The position numbers were made by a program, and so were the translations under genes. From positions 2,852,001 through 2,916,000 of the forward strand of contig NZ_OZ241356.1 in the NCBI RefSeq assembly GCF_965200405.1: a stretch of 64,000 bases of DNA, given 5' to 3'. Position 1 is the first letter of the stretch. Each line of letters opens with the position of its first letter. Positions 42,391 through 50,974 of this stretch are shown here, piece by piece. This DNA comes from Glacieibacterium sp965200405. Its GTDB lineage: Bacteria; Pseudomonadota; Alphaproteobacteria; Sphingomonadales; Sphingomonadaceae. The notes below the pieces were generated by a model. The model saw only the letters and a list, made by a program, of their open reading frames with translations, made no database searches and was not told the origin of the DNA.

Positions 42391-43049
42391 TGACCACCGG
42401 CACCTACAATACCACTGCCGAAGCCAAGGCGGCGCGTCCGCCGCGCGAGTTCAGCGACTTCGCCTGGACCCCGGAAAGCGCCGAAGCAGCAGCGCGCGCC
42501 ATCGCGCTGTACCCAAAGGGTCGCGAGGCCTCCGCGGTCATGCCGTTGCTGTGGATCGCCCAGTACCAGATGGGTGCGGCAACCGGCAGCGCGTGGTTGC
42601 CGATCCCGGTGATCGAGTTCGTCGCGGCGCAGGTCGGCATGCCGTACATGCGCGCCTATGAGGTCGCTACCTTCTACACGATGTACAATCTCAAGCCCGT
42701 TGGCCGGTATCTGGTGCAGGTCTGCGGCACGACGCCATGCCAGCTGCGCGGTTCCGACGACCTGCTGAAAGCCTGCAAGGACAAGGGCCTGGTCAAGGGC
42801 GGCAACACCGCCGACGGCCTCTTCACCCTGTCCGAGGTCGAGTGTCTGGGCGCCTGTGCAAACGCACCGATGGTCCAGATCAACGACGACAATTACGAAG
42901 ACCTGACCTACGAGACGATGACCGCGCTGCTCGAGGCGCTGGCTCGTGGCGAGACGCCGAAGACCGGCTCCGCCATCGGCCGCAAGGCGAGCTGCCCCGA
43001 AGGCGGCCCGACGACGCTCAAGGAAATGGCGACCTCCGATGCTCGCTGA
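42390..43049 (+). CDS. nuoE: NADH-quinone oxidoreductase subunit E
   Basis: A 219-aa 24-kDa subunit with the N1a [2Fe-2S] cluster: VCGTTPCQLRGSDDLLKAC and ECLGACANAPMVQIND supply the four cysteines. IPVIEFVAAQVGMPYMRAYE and VATFYTMYNLKPVGRYLVQV are family core. The last 30 residues are a loose, charged extension (KTGSAIGRKASCPEGGPTTL), seen in other sphingomonads and not conserved elsewhere. It overlaps nuoF by 11 bp. Confidence 0.96.
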   Translation: MTTGTYNTTAEAKAARPPREFSDFAWTPESAEAAARAIALYPKGREASAVMPLLWIAQYQMGAATGSAWLPIPVIEFVAAQVGMPYMRAYEVATFYTMYNLKPVGRYLVQVCGTTPCQLRGSDDLLKACKDKGLVKGGNTADGLFTLSEVECLGACANAPMVQINDDNYEDLTYETMTALLEALARGETPKTGSAIGRKASCPEGGPTTLKEMATSDAR

Positions 43050-44346
43050 CAAAGACCGGATCTTCACCAACCTCTACGGCTTCCAGCCGTGGAACTTGGA
43101 AGCGGCGCGCAAGCGCGGCGACTGGGAGGAGACTGCCAGCCTCATGGCCGGCGGCCCGGATGCGATCATCGACCTGATCAAGGCATCCGGCCTGCGTGGC
43201 CGCGGCGGGGCAGGGTTCCCGACCGGCATGAAATGGTCGTTCATGCCCAAGACGCCGAACCCCGAGCGGCCAAGCTATCTCGTCATCAACGCCGACGAGT
43301 CCGAGCCTGGCAGCTGCAAGGACCGCGAGATCATCCGCCACGATCCGCACAAACTGATCGAGGGCGCGCTCATTGCGGGCTTCGCGATGCGCGCGTCGGC
43401 CGCCTATATCTACGTCCGCGGCGAGTATATCCGCGAGGCACAGACGCTGGTTGCCGCCGTCGCCGAGGCCTATGCCGCCGGCCTGATCGGCAAGAACGCC
43501 TGCGGCTCGGGCTATGATTTCGACGTCATCGTCCACCGCGGTGCCGGCGCATACATCTGCGGCGAAGAGACCGCGATGCTGGAGTCGCTGGAGGGCAAGA
43601 AGGGCCAGCCGCGCCTCAAGCCGCCATTCCCCGCCGGTGTCGGCCTGTACGGCAATCCGACCACCGTCAACAACGTCGAGAGCATCGCCGTCGCGCCGAC
43701 CATCCTGCGTCGTGGCGCACCGTGGTTCGCCGCGATCGGCCGCCCCAAGAATGAGGGCACCAAGCTCTTCCAGATCAGCGGCCATGTGAACAAGCCGTGC
43801 GTCGTCGAGGACGCGATGAGCGTGCCGTTCCGCGAGCTGATCGACACGCATTGCGGCGGCATCCGCGGCGGCTGGGACAATCTGCTGGCGGTCATCCCCG
43901 GTGGTTCGTCGGTGCCGCTGGTTCCTGCGCACCAGATCATCGACTGCCCGATGGACTTCGACGCGCTGCGCGATTTGAAATCCGGCCTCGGCACCGCGGC
44001 GATCATCGTCATGGACAAGTCGACCGATATCGTTCGTGCGATTGCCCGCCTGTCGTACTTCTACAAGCATGAGAGCTGCGGCCAGTGCACGCCGTGCCGC
44101 GAAGGCACCGGCTGGATGTGGCGTGTCATGGAGCGCCTCGTCACCGGCGAGGCCGAGTACCACGAGATCGACCTTCTGCTGGAAGTCACCACCGAGATCG
44201 AGGGTCACACGATCTGCGCTCTGGGCGATGCCGCGGCCTGGCCGATCCAGGGCCTTATCCGCCATTTCCGCCCCGAGGTCGAAGCCCGCATCGCCAAGCG
44301 CCAGGGCTTCGTCCAGGTCCCGGCCATGCTCGAGGCGGCGGAGTAG
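43039..44346 (+). CDS. nuoF: NADH-quinone oxidoreductase subunit F
   Basis: A 435-aa 51-kDa subunit, the NADH entry point. GRGGAGFPTGMKWSFM and INADESEPGSCKDREII bind NADH and FMN. GAGAYICGEETAMLESLEG and KPPFPAGVGLYGNPTTVNNV are family motifs. ESCGQCTPCREGTGW plus a later Cys in GHTICALGDAAAWP ligate cluster N3. ATG 43039 (MLADKDRIFTNLYG) is the start. Confidence 0.97.
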   Translation: MLADKDRIFTNLYGFQPWNLEAARKRGDWEETASLMAGGPDAIIDLIKASGLRGRGGAGFPTGMKWSFMPKTPNPERPSYLVINADESEPGSCKDREIIRHDPHKLIEGALIAGFAMRASAAYIYVRGEYIREAQTLVAAVAEAYAAGLIGKNACGSGYDFDVIVHRGAGAYICGEETAMLESLEGKKGQPRLKPPFPAGVGLYGNPTTVNNVESIAVAPTILRRGAPWFAAIGRPKNEGTKLFQISGHVNKPCVVEDAMSVPFRELIDTHCGGIRGGWDNLLAVIPGGSSVPLVPAHQIIDCPMDFDALRDLKSGLGTAAIIVMDKSTDIVRAIARLSYFYKHESCGQCTPCREGTGWMWRVMERLVTGEAEYHEIDLLLEVTTEIEGHTICALGDAAAWPIQGLIRHFRPEVEARIAKRQGFVQVPAMLEAAE

Positions 44347-44349
44347 ACG

Positions 44350-46365
44350 ATGCCAAAGCTTACTGTCGACGGCGTCGAGGTCGAAGTGCCTGCGGGCGCG
44401 ACCATCCTGCAGGCCTGTGAGGCCGCGGGCGCTGAAATTCCGCGTTTTTGCTACCACGAGCGGCTGAGCATCGCCGGCAATTGCCGCATGTGCCTGGTCG
44501 AGATGGAGAAGTCGCCAAAGCCCGTCGCGTCGTGCGCGATGCCGGCGGCCGATGGCCAGGTAATCTCGACGACCTCGCCCAAGGTCAAGAAGGCCCGCGA
44601 GGGGGTGATGGAGTTCCTGCTCATCAACCACCCGCTCGACTGCCCGATCTGCGACCAGGGCGGCGAGTGCGATCTTCAGGACCAGAGCCTTGCCTATGGC
44701 AAAGGCCACACGCGCTATCACGAGAACAAGCGTGCCGTGACCGAGAAGTTCATGGGCCCGCTGATCAAGACGGTGATGACGCGCTGCATCCACTGCACGC
44801 GCTGCGTCCGCTTCGCCGAGGAAGTCGCCGGCGTCGATGAGATCGGTGCGATCGGCCGGGGCGAGAACCTGCAGATCACCAGCTATCTCGAAGCCGCGGT
44901 CAGCAGCGAATTGTCGGGCAATGTCATCGACCTGTGCCCGGTCGGCGCGCTGACATCGAAACCCTATGCGTTCGCGGCTCGCCCCTGGGAGCTGAAGCGC
45001 ACCGACGGCATCGACGTCATGGACGCGGTCGGCACCAACATCACGATCGGCGCGCGCGGACCGCAAGTCATGCGCGTCAATCCCCGCATCAACGACCTCG
45101 TCAACGAGGAGTGGGCGAGCGACGTCACCCGCTTTGCCAACGACGGGCTGATGAAGCGCCGTCTCGACACGCCTTATGTCCGGCGCGACGGCAAGCTGGT
45201 TTCGGCGACCTGGCCGGAAGCGTTCGCGGCGGTCCGTGACGGGCTGGCGGGCGTTGCCCCTAGCGACATTGCGGGCCTGGTCGGCGACTTGAACGCGGTC
45301 GAGGACATGGTGGCGTTCCGCGACCTGCTCCACGGCCTCGGCGCGACGCGGATCGAGGCGCGGCAGGACGGTGCAGCGCTGTCGACGGCGGCGCGCGGCG
45401 ACTATCTGTTCAATTCGACGCTGTCGGGTATCGAGACGGCGGACTTCGTGCTGCTGGTTGGCGCCGATCCGCGCCACGAGGCGCCGCTGGTCAACACGCG
45501 CCTGCGCAAGATCGTCCGGATGAAGCGGGGCAGGGTGTTCGGCCTCGGCCCGGTCGTCGACCTGACCTACCCGGTCGAGTGGATCGGCGACGACGCGTCA
45601 CTGCTGGCGAACCTGCCGCAGGTCGTTCTCGATGCACTGGCCGCGTCCAAGCGGCCGGCAATTGTCATCGGCATGGGTGCCCTGAGCGGTGCGAACGGTG
45701 CCGCGGTGCTCGCTGCTGCCCGCGCGCTCGACATTACGCGTGACGGCTGGAATGGCTGGAACGTCCTGCATACCGCCGCGGCACGGGTTGGGGCGCTCGA
45801 CCTCGGCCTGACCACCGATGGCGGTGTCGCCGGAATTCTCGGCAATCCGCCAAAGGCCGTGTTCCTGCTTGGCGCCGACGAGATCGACACGACGCCGCTG
45901 GCGAACAGCTTCGTCGTCTATATCGGCACGCACGGCGACCACGGCGTCCGCCACGCCGACGTGATCCTGCCTGCTGCGGCCTACACCGAGAAGTCGGGCA
46001 CGTGGGTCAACCTCGAGGGTCGCGTCCAGCGTGGATCGCGCGCCGTCTTCCCGCCGGGCCAGGCACGCGAGGACTGGACGATCTTCCGCGCCCTGTCGGA
46101 CGTGCTCAACATCACGCTGCCGTACAACGATCTGGTCGCTCTTCGCGCCCGCATCGCCACGGACTGGCCGCACCTCGCGGTCGAAGGCATCGCCCCGGCG
46201 ACGCTGTCCGCCGCACCGGCAGTCGGCGACCTCGGCAACCAGGGTTTTGTCCTGCCGCGGGTGAGCTTCTACCAAAGCAACCCGGTCGCGCGCGCCTCCG
46301 CCACGATGGCCGAGTGCGTCGAGCAGATCGTCAACGCCGCCCCGATGCTCGAGGCCGCCGAATGA
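44350..46365 (+). CDS. nuoG: NADH-quinone oxidoreductase subunit G
   Basis: A 671-aa 75-kDa subunit carrying several Fe-S clusters. FCYHERLSIAGNCRMCLVEM binds N1b, CPICDQGGECDLQDQSLAYG continues into the His-Cys3 site, and TRCIHCTRCVRFAEEVAGVD binds the 4Fe-4S centre. The C-terminal two thirds is a molybdopterin-oxidoreductase-like domain without cofactor. It shows no extra N7 cysteine set that I can see. Three bases separate it from nuoF, and it overlaps nuoH. Confidence 0.97.
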   Translation: MPKLTVDGVEVEVPAGATILQACEAAGAEIPRFCYHERLSIAGNCRMCLVEMEKSPKPVASCAMPAADGQVISTTSPKVKKAREGVMEFLLINHPLDCPICDQGGECDLQDQSLAYGKGHTRYHENKRAVTEKFMGPLIKTVMTRCIHCTRCVRFAEEVAGVDEIGAIGRGENLQITSYLEAAVSSELSGNVIDLCPVGALTSKPYAFAARPWELKRTDGIDVMDAVGTNITIGARGPQVMRVNPRINDLVNEEWASDVTRFANDGLMKRRLDTPYVRRDGKLVSATWPEAFAAVRDGLAGVAPSDIAGLVGDLNAVEDMVAFRDLLHGLGATRIEARQDGAALSTAARGDYLFNSTLSGIETADFVLLVGADPRHEAPLVNTRLRKIVRMKRGRVFGLGPVVDLTYPVEWIGDDASLLANLPQVVLDALAASKRPAIVIGMGALSGANGAAVLAAARALDITRDGWNGWNVLHTAAARVGALDLGLTTDGGVAGILGNPPKAVFLLGADEIDTTPLANSFVVYIGTHGDHGVRHADVILPAAAYTEKSGTWVNLEGRVQRGSRAVFPPGQAREDWTIFRALSDVLNITLPYNDLVALRARIATDWPHLAVEGIAPATLSAAPAVGDLGNQGFVLPRVSFYQSNPVARASATMAECVEQIVNAAPMLEAAE

Positions 46366-47423
46366 CTTATACCGGCTTCTTCCAGCAGTACCTCGGTGCC
46401 GACTGGGGCTATTTCATCGCGACGATAACGCTGATCCTGCTGATTGCGCTGCCAACCATGCTCGGCGTCGCGCTGGCGGTGTACTTCGACCGCAAGATCT
46501 GGGCGGCGATGCAGATGCGCCGCGGTCCCAACGTCGTCGGCCCGTTCGGCATCCTGCAGACCTTCGCCGACGCCGCCAAGTTGTTCCTCAAGGAGACGAT
46601 CGTCCCCTCGGGCGCCAACAAGGGCGTCTTCATCATCGCGCCGATGATCACCTTCGTGCTCGCCCTGATCGCCTGGGCGGTGATTCCATTCAACGCCGGC
46701 GCCGTGCTCGCCGACCTCAACGTCGGCATCCTGTACATCTTCGCGGTGTCGTCGATGGGCGTCTACGGCATCATCATGTCGGGCTGGGCCTCGAACTCGA
46801 AATACCCTTTCCTCGGCGGCCTGCGCTCCGCGGCGCAGATGGTCAGCTACGAAGTCTCGATGGGCTTCATCCTGGTCACCGTGATGCTGTACGCGCAGAG
46901 CCTCAACCTGGGCGACATCGTCCGGTCGCAGCAGGGCAACATCCTCGGCTTTCTCAACGGCAACATCTTCAACCCGCTGCTGTTTCCGATGGCGATCATG
47001 TTCTTCATCACCGCTCTTGCCGAGACCAACCGGCCGCCGTTCGACCTTCCCGATGCGGAGGCCGAGCTCGTCGCCGGCTATCAGGTCGAGTATTCGTCGA
47101 TGGCCTTCGCGCTGTTCTTCCTCGGCGAGTATGCCAACGTGCTGTTCATGTGCGCCCTGACCAGCGTGCTGTTCCTCGGCGGTTGGCTGCCCCCGGTCGA
47201 TTGGGCGCCGCTGTACATCATCCCCGGCTTCATCTGGTTCCTGATCAAGCTGTGCGCGATGTTCTTCGTCTTCGCCTGGGTCAAGGCGAGCGTCCCGCGC
47301 TACCGCTACGACCAGCTGATGCGCCTCGGCTGGAAGGTCTTCCTGCCGCTCAGCCTGTTCTGGGTCGTCGTGGTCAGCGGCTGGCTGGTCTTCACCGGAC
47401 ATTTTGCGAGCCTCCCCGCATGA
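46362..47423 (+). CDS. nuoH: NADH-quinone oxidoreductase subunit H
   Basis: A 353-aa membrane subunit linking the two arms and forming the mouth of the quinone tunnel. AVYFDRKIWAAMQMRRGPNV and VGPFGILQTFADAAKLFLKE are signature loops. ETNRPPFDLPDAEAELVAGY is the charged E-channel loop. Eight helices are expected, and the hydrophobic segments agree. The start MTYTGFFQQYLGADWG overlaps the nuoG stop. Confidence 0.97.
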   Translation: MTYTGFFQQYLGADWGYFIATITLILLIALPTMLGVALAVYFDRKIWAAMQMRRGPNVVGPFGILQTFADAAKLFLKETIVPSGANKGVFIIAPMITFVLALIAWAVIPFNAGAVLADLNVGILYIFAVSSMGVYGIIMSGWASNSKYPFLGGLRSAAQMVSYEVSMGFILVTVMLYAQSLNLGDIVRSQQGNILGFLNGNIFNPLLFPMAIMFFITALAETNRPPFDLPDAEAELVAGYQVEYSSMAFALFFLGEYANVLFMCALTSVLFLGGWLPPVDWAPLYIIPGFIWFLIKLCAMFFVFAWVKASVPRYRYDQLMRLGWKVFLPLSLFWVVVVSGWLVFTGHFASLPA

Positions 47424-47908
47424 CCGCCATCTTCCGCGCCGCCAAGTCGCTGCTCCTGATCGAGTTCGCCCAGGGCATGTGGCTGACCTTGAAATATTTT
47501 TTCCGCCCCAAGGTCACCCTCAACTACCCGTTCGAGAAGGGCCCGGTCTCCCCGCGCTTCCGCGGCGAGCACGCACTGCGCCGCTACCCGAACGGCGAGG
47601 AACGCTGCATCGCGTGCAAGCTGTGCGAGGCGGTCTGCCCGGCGCTGGCGATCACCATCGAGGCCGAGCCTCGCGAGGACGGCAGCCGCCGCACGACGCG
47701 CTACGACATCGACATGACCAAGTGCATCTACTGCGGCCTGTGCCAGGAAGCCTGCCCGGTCGACGCCATCGTCGAGACGCCGAACTTCGAATTCTCGACG
47801 GAAACCCGCGAGGAACTCATCTACGACAAGGACAAGCTGCTCCAGAACGGCGAGCGTTGGGAGCGCGTCATCGCGGCGAACCTTGCAGCCGATGCGGCGT
47901 GGCGCTAA
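47420..47908 (+). CDS. nuoI: NADH-quinone oxidoreductase subunit I
   Basis: A 162-aa subunit with two [4Fe-4S] clusters: CIACKLCEAVCPALAI and CIYCGLCQEACPVDAI. The N-terminal LKYFFRPKVTLNYPFEKGPV is the usual amphipathic region that leans on the membrane arm. A 65-bp gap without a gene separates it from nuoJ, the largest gap inside the operon. Confidence 0.97.
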   Translation: MTAIFRAAKSLLLIEFAQGMWLTLKYFFRPKVTLNYPFEKGPVSPRFRGEHALRRYPNGEERCIACKLCEAVCPALAITIEAEPREDGSRRTTRYDIDMTKCIYCGLCQEACPVDAIVETPNFEFSTETREELIYDKDKLLQNGERWERVIAANLAADAAWR

Positions 47909-47973
47909 TGCGCAACCCGAATCCGGGGCGTCGCGTCGCGCCTGTCCTTCCCGCCGCCAGCTTCGGATAGCCA

Positions 47974-48588
47974 GTGACCGCCGTACTCGCCTTTTACCTC
48001 TTCGCGGGCATCGTCGTGCTGTCGGGCACGATGGTCATCCTGTCCAAGAACCCCGTGCATTCGGTGTTGTGGCTGATCCTGGCGTTCTTCAACGCGTCGG
48101 GGCTGTTCATCCTGCTGGGTGCCGAGTTCCTCGCGATGATCCTGGTGATCGTCTATGTCGGCGCCGTCGCGGTGCTGTTCCTGTTCGTCGTGATGATGCT
48201 CGACATCGACTTCGCCGCGTTGCGCGCCGGGTTCGTGCGCTACCTGCCGCTCGGGCTGGCGCTGGCCGTCGTGCTGATCTCGGAGCTGATCTTCGTCTCC
48301 GGCTCGGATAGCCTGAAGGTCGTCCACGCCACCGCCGCGGCGCCGCTGACCGGCATGGACGGGATGAGCAACACCCAGGCGATGGGCTCGGTCCTCTACA
48401 CGAAATACCTGTTCGTCTTCCAGGCGTCCGGCATGATCCTGATGACCGCGATGATCGGCGCGATCGTGCTGACCCACCGCCAGCGGCCCGGCACCAAGCG
48501 CCAGAACATCGATGCGCAGGTCCGCCGCACGCCGGCAAATGCCATCCGCAGCGTCAGCGTCGAGACTGGCGAAGGGGTCAAATTGTGA
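47974..48588 (+). CDS. nuoJ: NADH-quinone oxidoreductase subunit J
   Basis: A 204-aa membrane subunit with five helices. HSVLWLILAFFNASGLFILL and GAEFLAMILVIVYVGAVAVL contain the helix with the pi-bulge and conserved Tyr. VVMMLDIDFAALRAGFVRYL is the following loop. It starts with GTG and overlaps the nuoK start by 4 bp. Confidence 0.95.
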   Translation: MTAVLAFYLFAGIVVLSGTMVILSKNPVHSVLWLILAFFNASGLFILLGAEFLAMILVIVYVGAVAVLFLFVVMMLDIDFAALRAGFVRYLPLGLALAVVLISELIFVSGSDSLKVVHATAAAPLTGMDGMSNTQAMGSVLYTKYLFVFQASGMILMTAMIGAIVLTHRQRPGTKRQNIDAQVRRTPANAIRSVSVETGEGVKL

Positions 48589-48890
48589 TCGGCTTAGGCC
48601 ATTATCTCGTCGTCAGCTCGATTCTGTTCGTGCTCGGCGTCCTCGGCATCGCGATCAACCGCAAGAACGTCATCATCATGCTGATGTCGATCGAGTTGAT
48701 CCTGCTTAGCGTCAACATCAACTTCGTCGCCTTCTCGGCCTTCCTCCACGACCTCAGCGGCCAGGTCTTCGCGATGTTCGTGCTGACCGTCGCCGCCGCC
48801 GAGGCCGCGATCGGGCTGGCGATCCTGGTGATCTACTTCCGCAACCGCGGCACGATCACCGTCGACGACATCAACATGATGAAGGGCTGA
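48585..48890 (+). CDS. nuoK: NADH-quinone oxidoreductase subunit K
   Basis: A 101-aa membrane subunit with three helices. INRKNVIIMLMSIELILLSV carries the conserved membrane Glu. FAMFVLTVAAAEAAIGLAIL carries the second conserved Glu in the proton path. It starts at GTG 48585, overlapping the nuoJ stop. Confidence 0.96.
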   Translation: MIGLGHYLVVSSILFVLGVLGIAINRKNVIIMLMSIELILLSVNINFVAFSAFLHDLSGQVFAMFVLTVAAAEAAIGLAILVIYFRNRGTITVDDINMMKG

Positions 48891-48893
48891 GAG

Positions 48894-50972
48894 TTGATCC
48901 AGCTCATCGTCTTCCTGCCGCTGCTTGCCGCGCTGATTGCCGGCCTCGGCAACCGCATGATCGGCAACGCTCCGGCCAAGCTGGTCACCACCGCCGCGCT
49001 GTTCGTCAGCGCCGGCTTGAGCTGGGTGATCTTCCTCGACGTCGGGCTGAGCCACGGCGCCGCCTATACGGTCAAGGTTCTCGACTGGATCAGCAGCGGC
49101 GACATGCAGATCGCCTGGGCGTTCCGCGTCGACACGCTGACCGCGGTCATGTTGGTCGTCATCACCACTGTCTCAGCGCTCGTCCACCTCTATTCATGGG
49201 GTTACATGGACGAGGACCCCGACCAGCCGCGCTTCTTCGCCTATCTGTCGCTGTTCACCTTCGCCATGCTGATGTTGGTCACCGCCGACAACCTCGTCCA
49301 GATGTTCTTCGGCTGGGAAGGCGTCGGCCTCGCATCCTATCTGCTGATCGGCTTCTGGTACCACAAGCCCAGCGCCAACGCCGCCGCGATGAAGGCGTTC
49401 GTCGTCAACCGCGTCGGTGACTTCGGCTTCTCGCTCGGCATCTTCGCGACCTTCCTGGTTTTCGGCAGCGTCCAGCTCAGCGTCATCCTCGGCGGTGCCG
49501 CGGCGATGAAGGGCGCGACGTTCATGTTCCTCGGCCACCCGGTCGATGTGATGACCTGCGTCTGCCTGCTGCTGTTCGTCGGAGCGATGGGCAAGTCGGC
49601 GCAGCTCGGCCTGCACACCTGGCTCCCCGACGCGATGGAGGGCCCGACCCCGGTGTCGGCGCTGATCCATGCCGCGACGATGGTCACCGCCGGTGTGTTC
49701 ATGGTCTGCCGCCTGGCGCCGATGTTCGAAGCCGCACCGAGCGCGCTGACCGTCGTCACCTACGTCGGCGCCGCGACCGCGCTGTTCGCCGCGACCGTCG
49801 CCTGCGTCCAGACCGACATCAAGCGCGTCATCGCCTATTCGACCTGCTCGCAGCTCGGCTACATGTTCTTCGCGGCGGGCTCCGGCGCGTACGGCGCTGC
49901 GATGTTCCACCTGTTCACGCACGCCTTCTTCAAGGCGCTGCTGTTCCTGGGTGCCGGTGCGGTCATCCACTCGATGCACCACGAGCAGGACATGCGCTAT
50001 TACGGCGCCCTGCGGAAGAACATCCCGCTGACCTTTGCGGCGATGACCATCGGTACGCTGTCGCTGACCGGCTTCTTCTTCACCTCGGGCTATTACTCCA
50101 AAGACGCGATCCTCGAGGCCGCCTTCGCCAACGGCAGCGAAGCCTCCGCCGTGGCGTTCTTCGTCGGCGCCTTGGTCGCGCTGCTGACCAGCTTCTACTC
50201 GTGGCGCCTGGTGTTCCTGACCTTCTTCGGCGAAGCGCGCTGGGCTGGGTCAGAGCATATCCAGCACGCCGTCCATGACGCACACCACCATCACGACGCG
50301 CACGACACCGCGCACATGGATGTCGAAGGCACCAACGACAGCGCTAGCGAGGAGCATTCGCATGCCCCGGTCGCGGCGCAGGTCGTCCAAGGCACCGGCG
50401 GCTATCACCCGCACGAGAGCCCTTGGACGATGATGCTGCCGCTCGCGGTGCTCTCGGTCGGCGCGTTGCTGGCGGGCTGGGCCTTCCACACGCAGCTGCT
50501 CGGACCTGAGACCGGCGGTCACTTCTGGAACGGCTCGACCGTCTTCCGCCCGGCGCTCGCCGAAGCGATGGAGCATATGCCGGCATGGGTGGTCTGGACG
50601 CCGGGCACGGTCATGCTGATCGGCTTCCTGTTCGCCTGGAACAACTACCTCCGCAATCCGGATGCGCCGTCGCGTTTCGTTGCCCGGACACCCGGCCTGT
50701 ACGCTTTCCTGACGCACAAATGGTATTTCGACGAGCTGTACGACATGATCTTCGTCCGTCCTGCCATGGCGCTCGGCCGCTTCTTCTGGAAGCGCGGCGA
50801 CGCGGGCGTCATCGACCGCTTCGGTCCCGATGGTGTCGCGCGGCTGGTCGATGCCAGCAGCGGCGTCGCCCGCCGCTTCCAGTCGGGCTATGTCTATAGT
50901 TACGCGCTGGTCATGCTGATCGGCCTTGCTGCGGCCGCCACCTGGGTGTTGCGCCCGGCGTTCGGGATCTGA
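48894..50972 (+). CDS. nuoL: NADH-quinone oxidoreductase subunit L
   Basis: A 692-aa antiporter-like subunit at the far end of the membrane arm. FFGWEGVGLASYLLIGFWYH, KSAQLGLHTWLPDAMEGPTP and VSALIHAATMVTAGVFMVCR hold the proton-channel Lys, Glu and His. The C-terminal lateral helix is present. An unusual histidine-rich loop at about residues 452-510 (HAVHDAHHHHDAHDTAH, then EEHSHAP and YHPHESP) has 13 His. The start is TTG 48894. Confidence 0.97.
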   Translation: MIQLIVFLPLLAALIAGLGNRMIGNAPAKLVTTAALFVSAGLSWVIFLDVGLSHGAAYTVKVLDWISSGDMQIAWAFRVDTLTAVMLVVITTVSALVHLYSWGYMDEDPDQPRFFAYLSLFTFAMLMLVTADNLVQMFFGWEGVGLASYLLIGFWYHKPSANAAAMKAFVVNRVGDFGFSLGIFATFLVFGSVQLSVILGGAAAMKGATFMFLGHPVDVMTCVCLLLFVGAMGKSAQLGLHTWLPDAMEGPTPVSALIHAATMVTAGVFMVCRLAPMFEAAPSALTVVTYVGAATALFAATVACVQTDIKRVIAYSTCSQLGYMFFAAGSGAYGAAMFHLFTHAFFKALLFLGAGAVIHSMHHEQDMRYYGALRKNIPLTFAAMTIGTLSLTGFFFTSGYYSKDAILEAAFANGSEASAVAFFVGALVALLTSFYSWRLVFLTFFGEARWAGSEHIQHAVHDAHHHHDAHDTAHMDVEGTNDSASEEHSHAPVAAQVVQGTGGYHPHESPWTMMLPLAVLSVGALLAGWAFHTQLLGPETGGHFWNGSTVFRPALAEAMEHMPAWVVWTPGTVMLIGFLFAWNNYLRNPDAPSRFVARTPGLYAFLTHKWYFDELYDMIFVRPAMALGRFFWKRGDAGVIDRFGPDGVARLVDASSGVARRFQSGYVYSYALVMLIGLAAAATWVLRPAFGI

Positions 50973-50974
50973 CG

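Noticed and set aside
43018..45477. 819-aa antisense ORF opposite nuoF and nuoG
   Set aside because: It is the codon shadow of two well-conserved genes in GC-rich DNA; the composition is Arg/Asp rich with no domain.
46269..47402. 377-aa antisense ORF opposite nuoH
   Set aside because: Shadow of a membrane protein gene; acidic, Glu/Asp/Gln/His-rich nonsense typical of complement frames.
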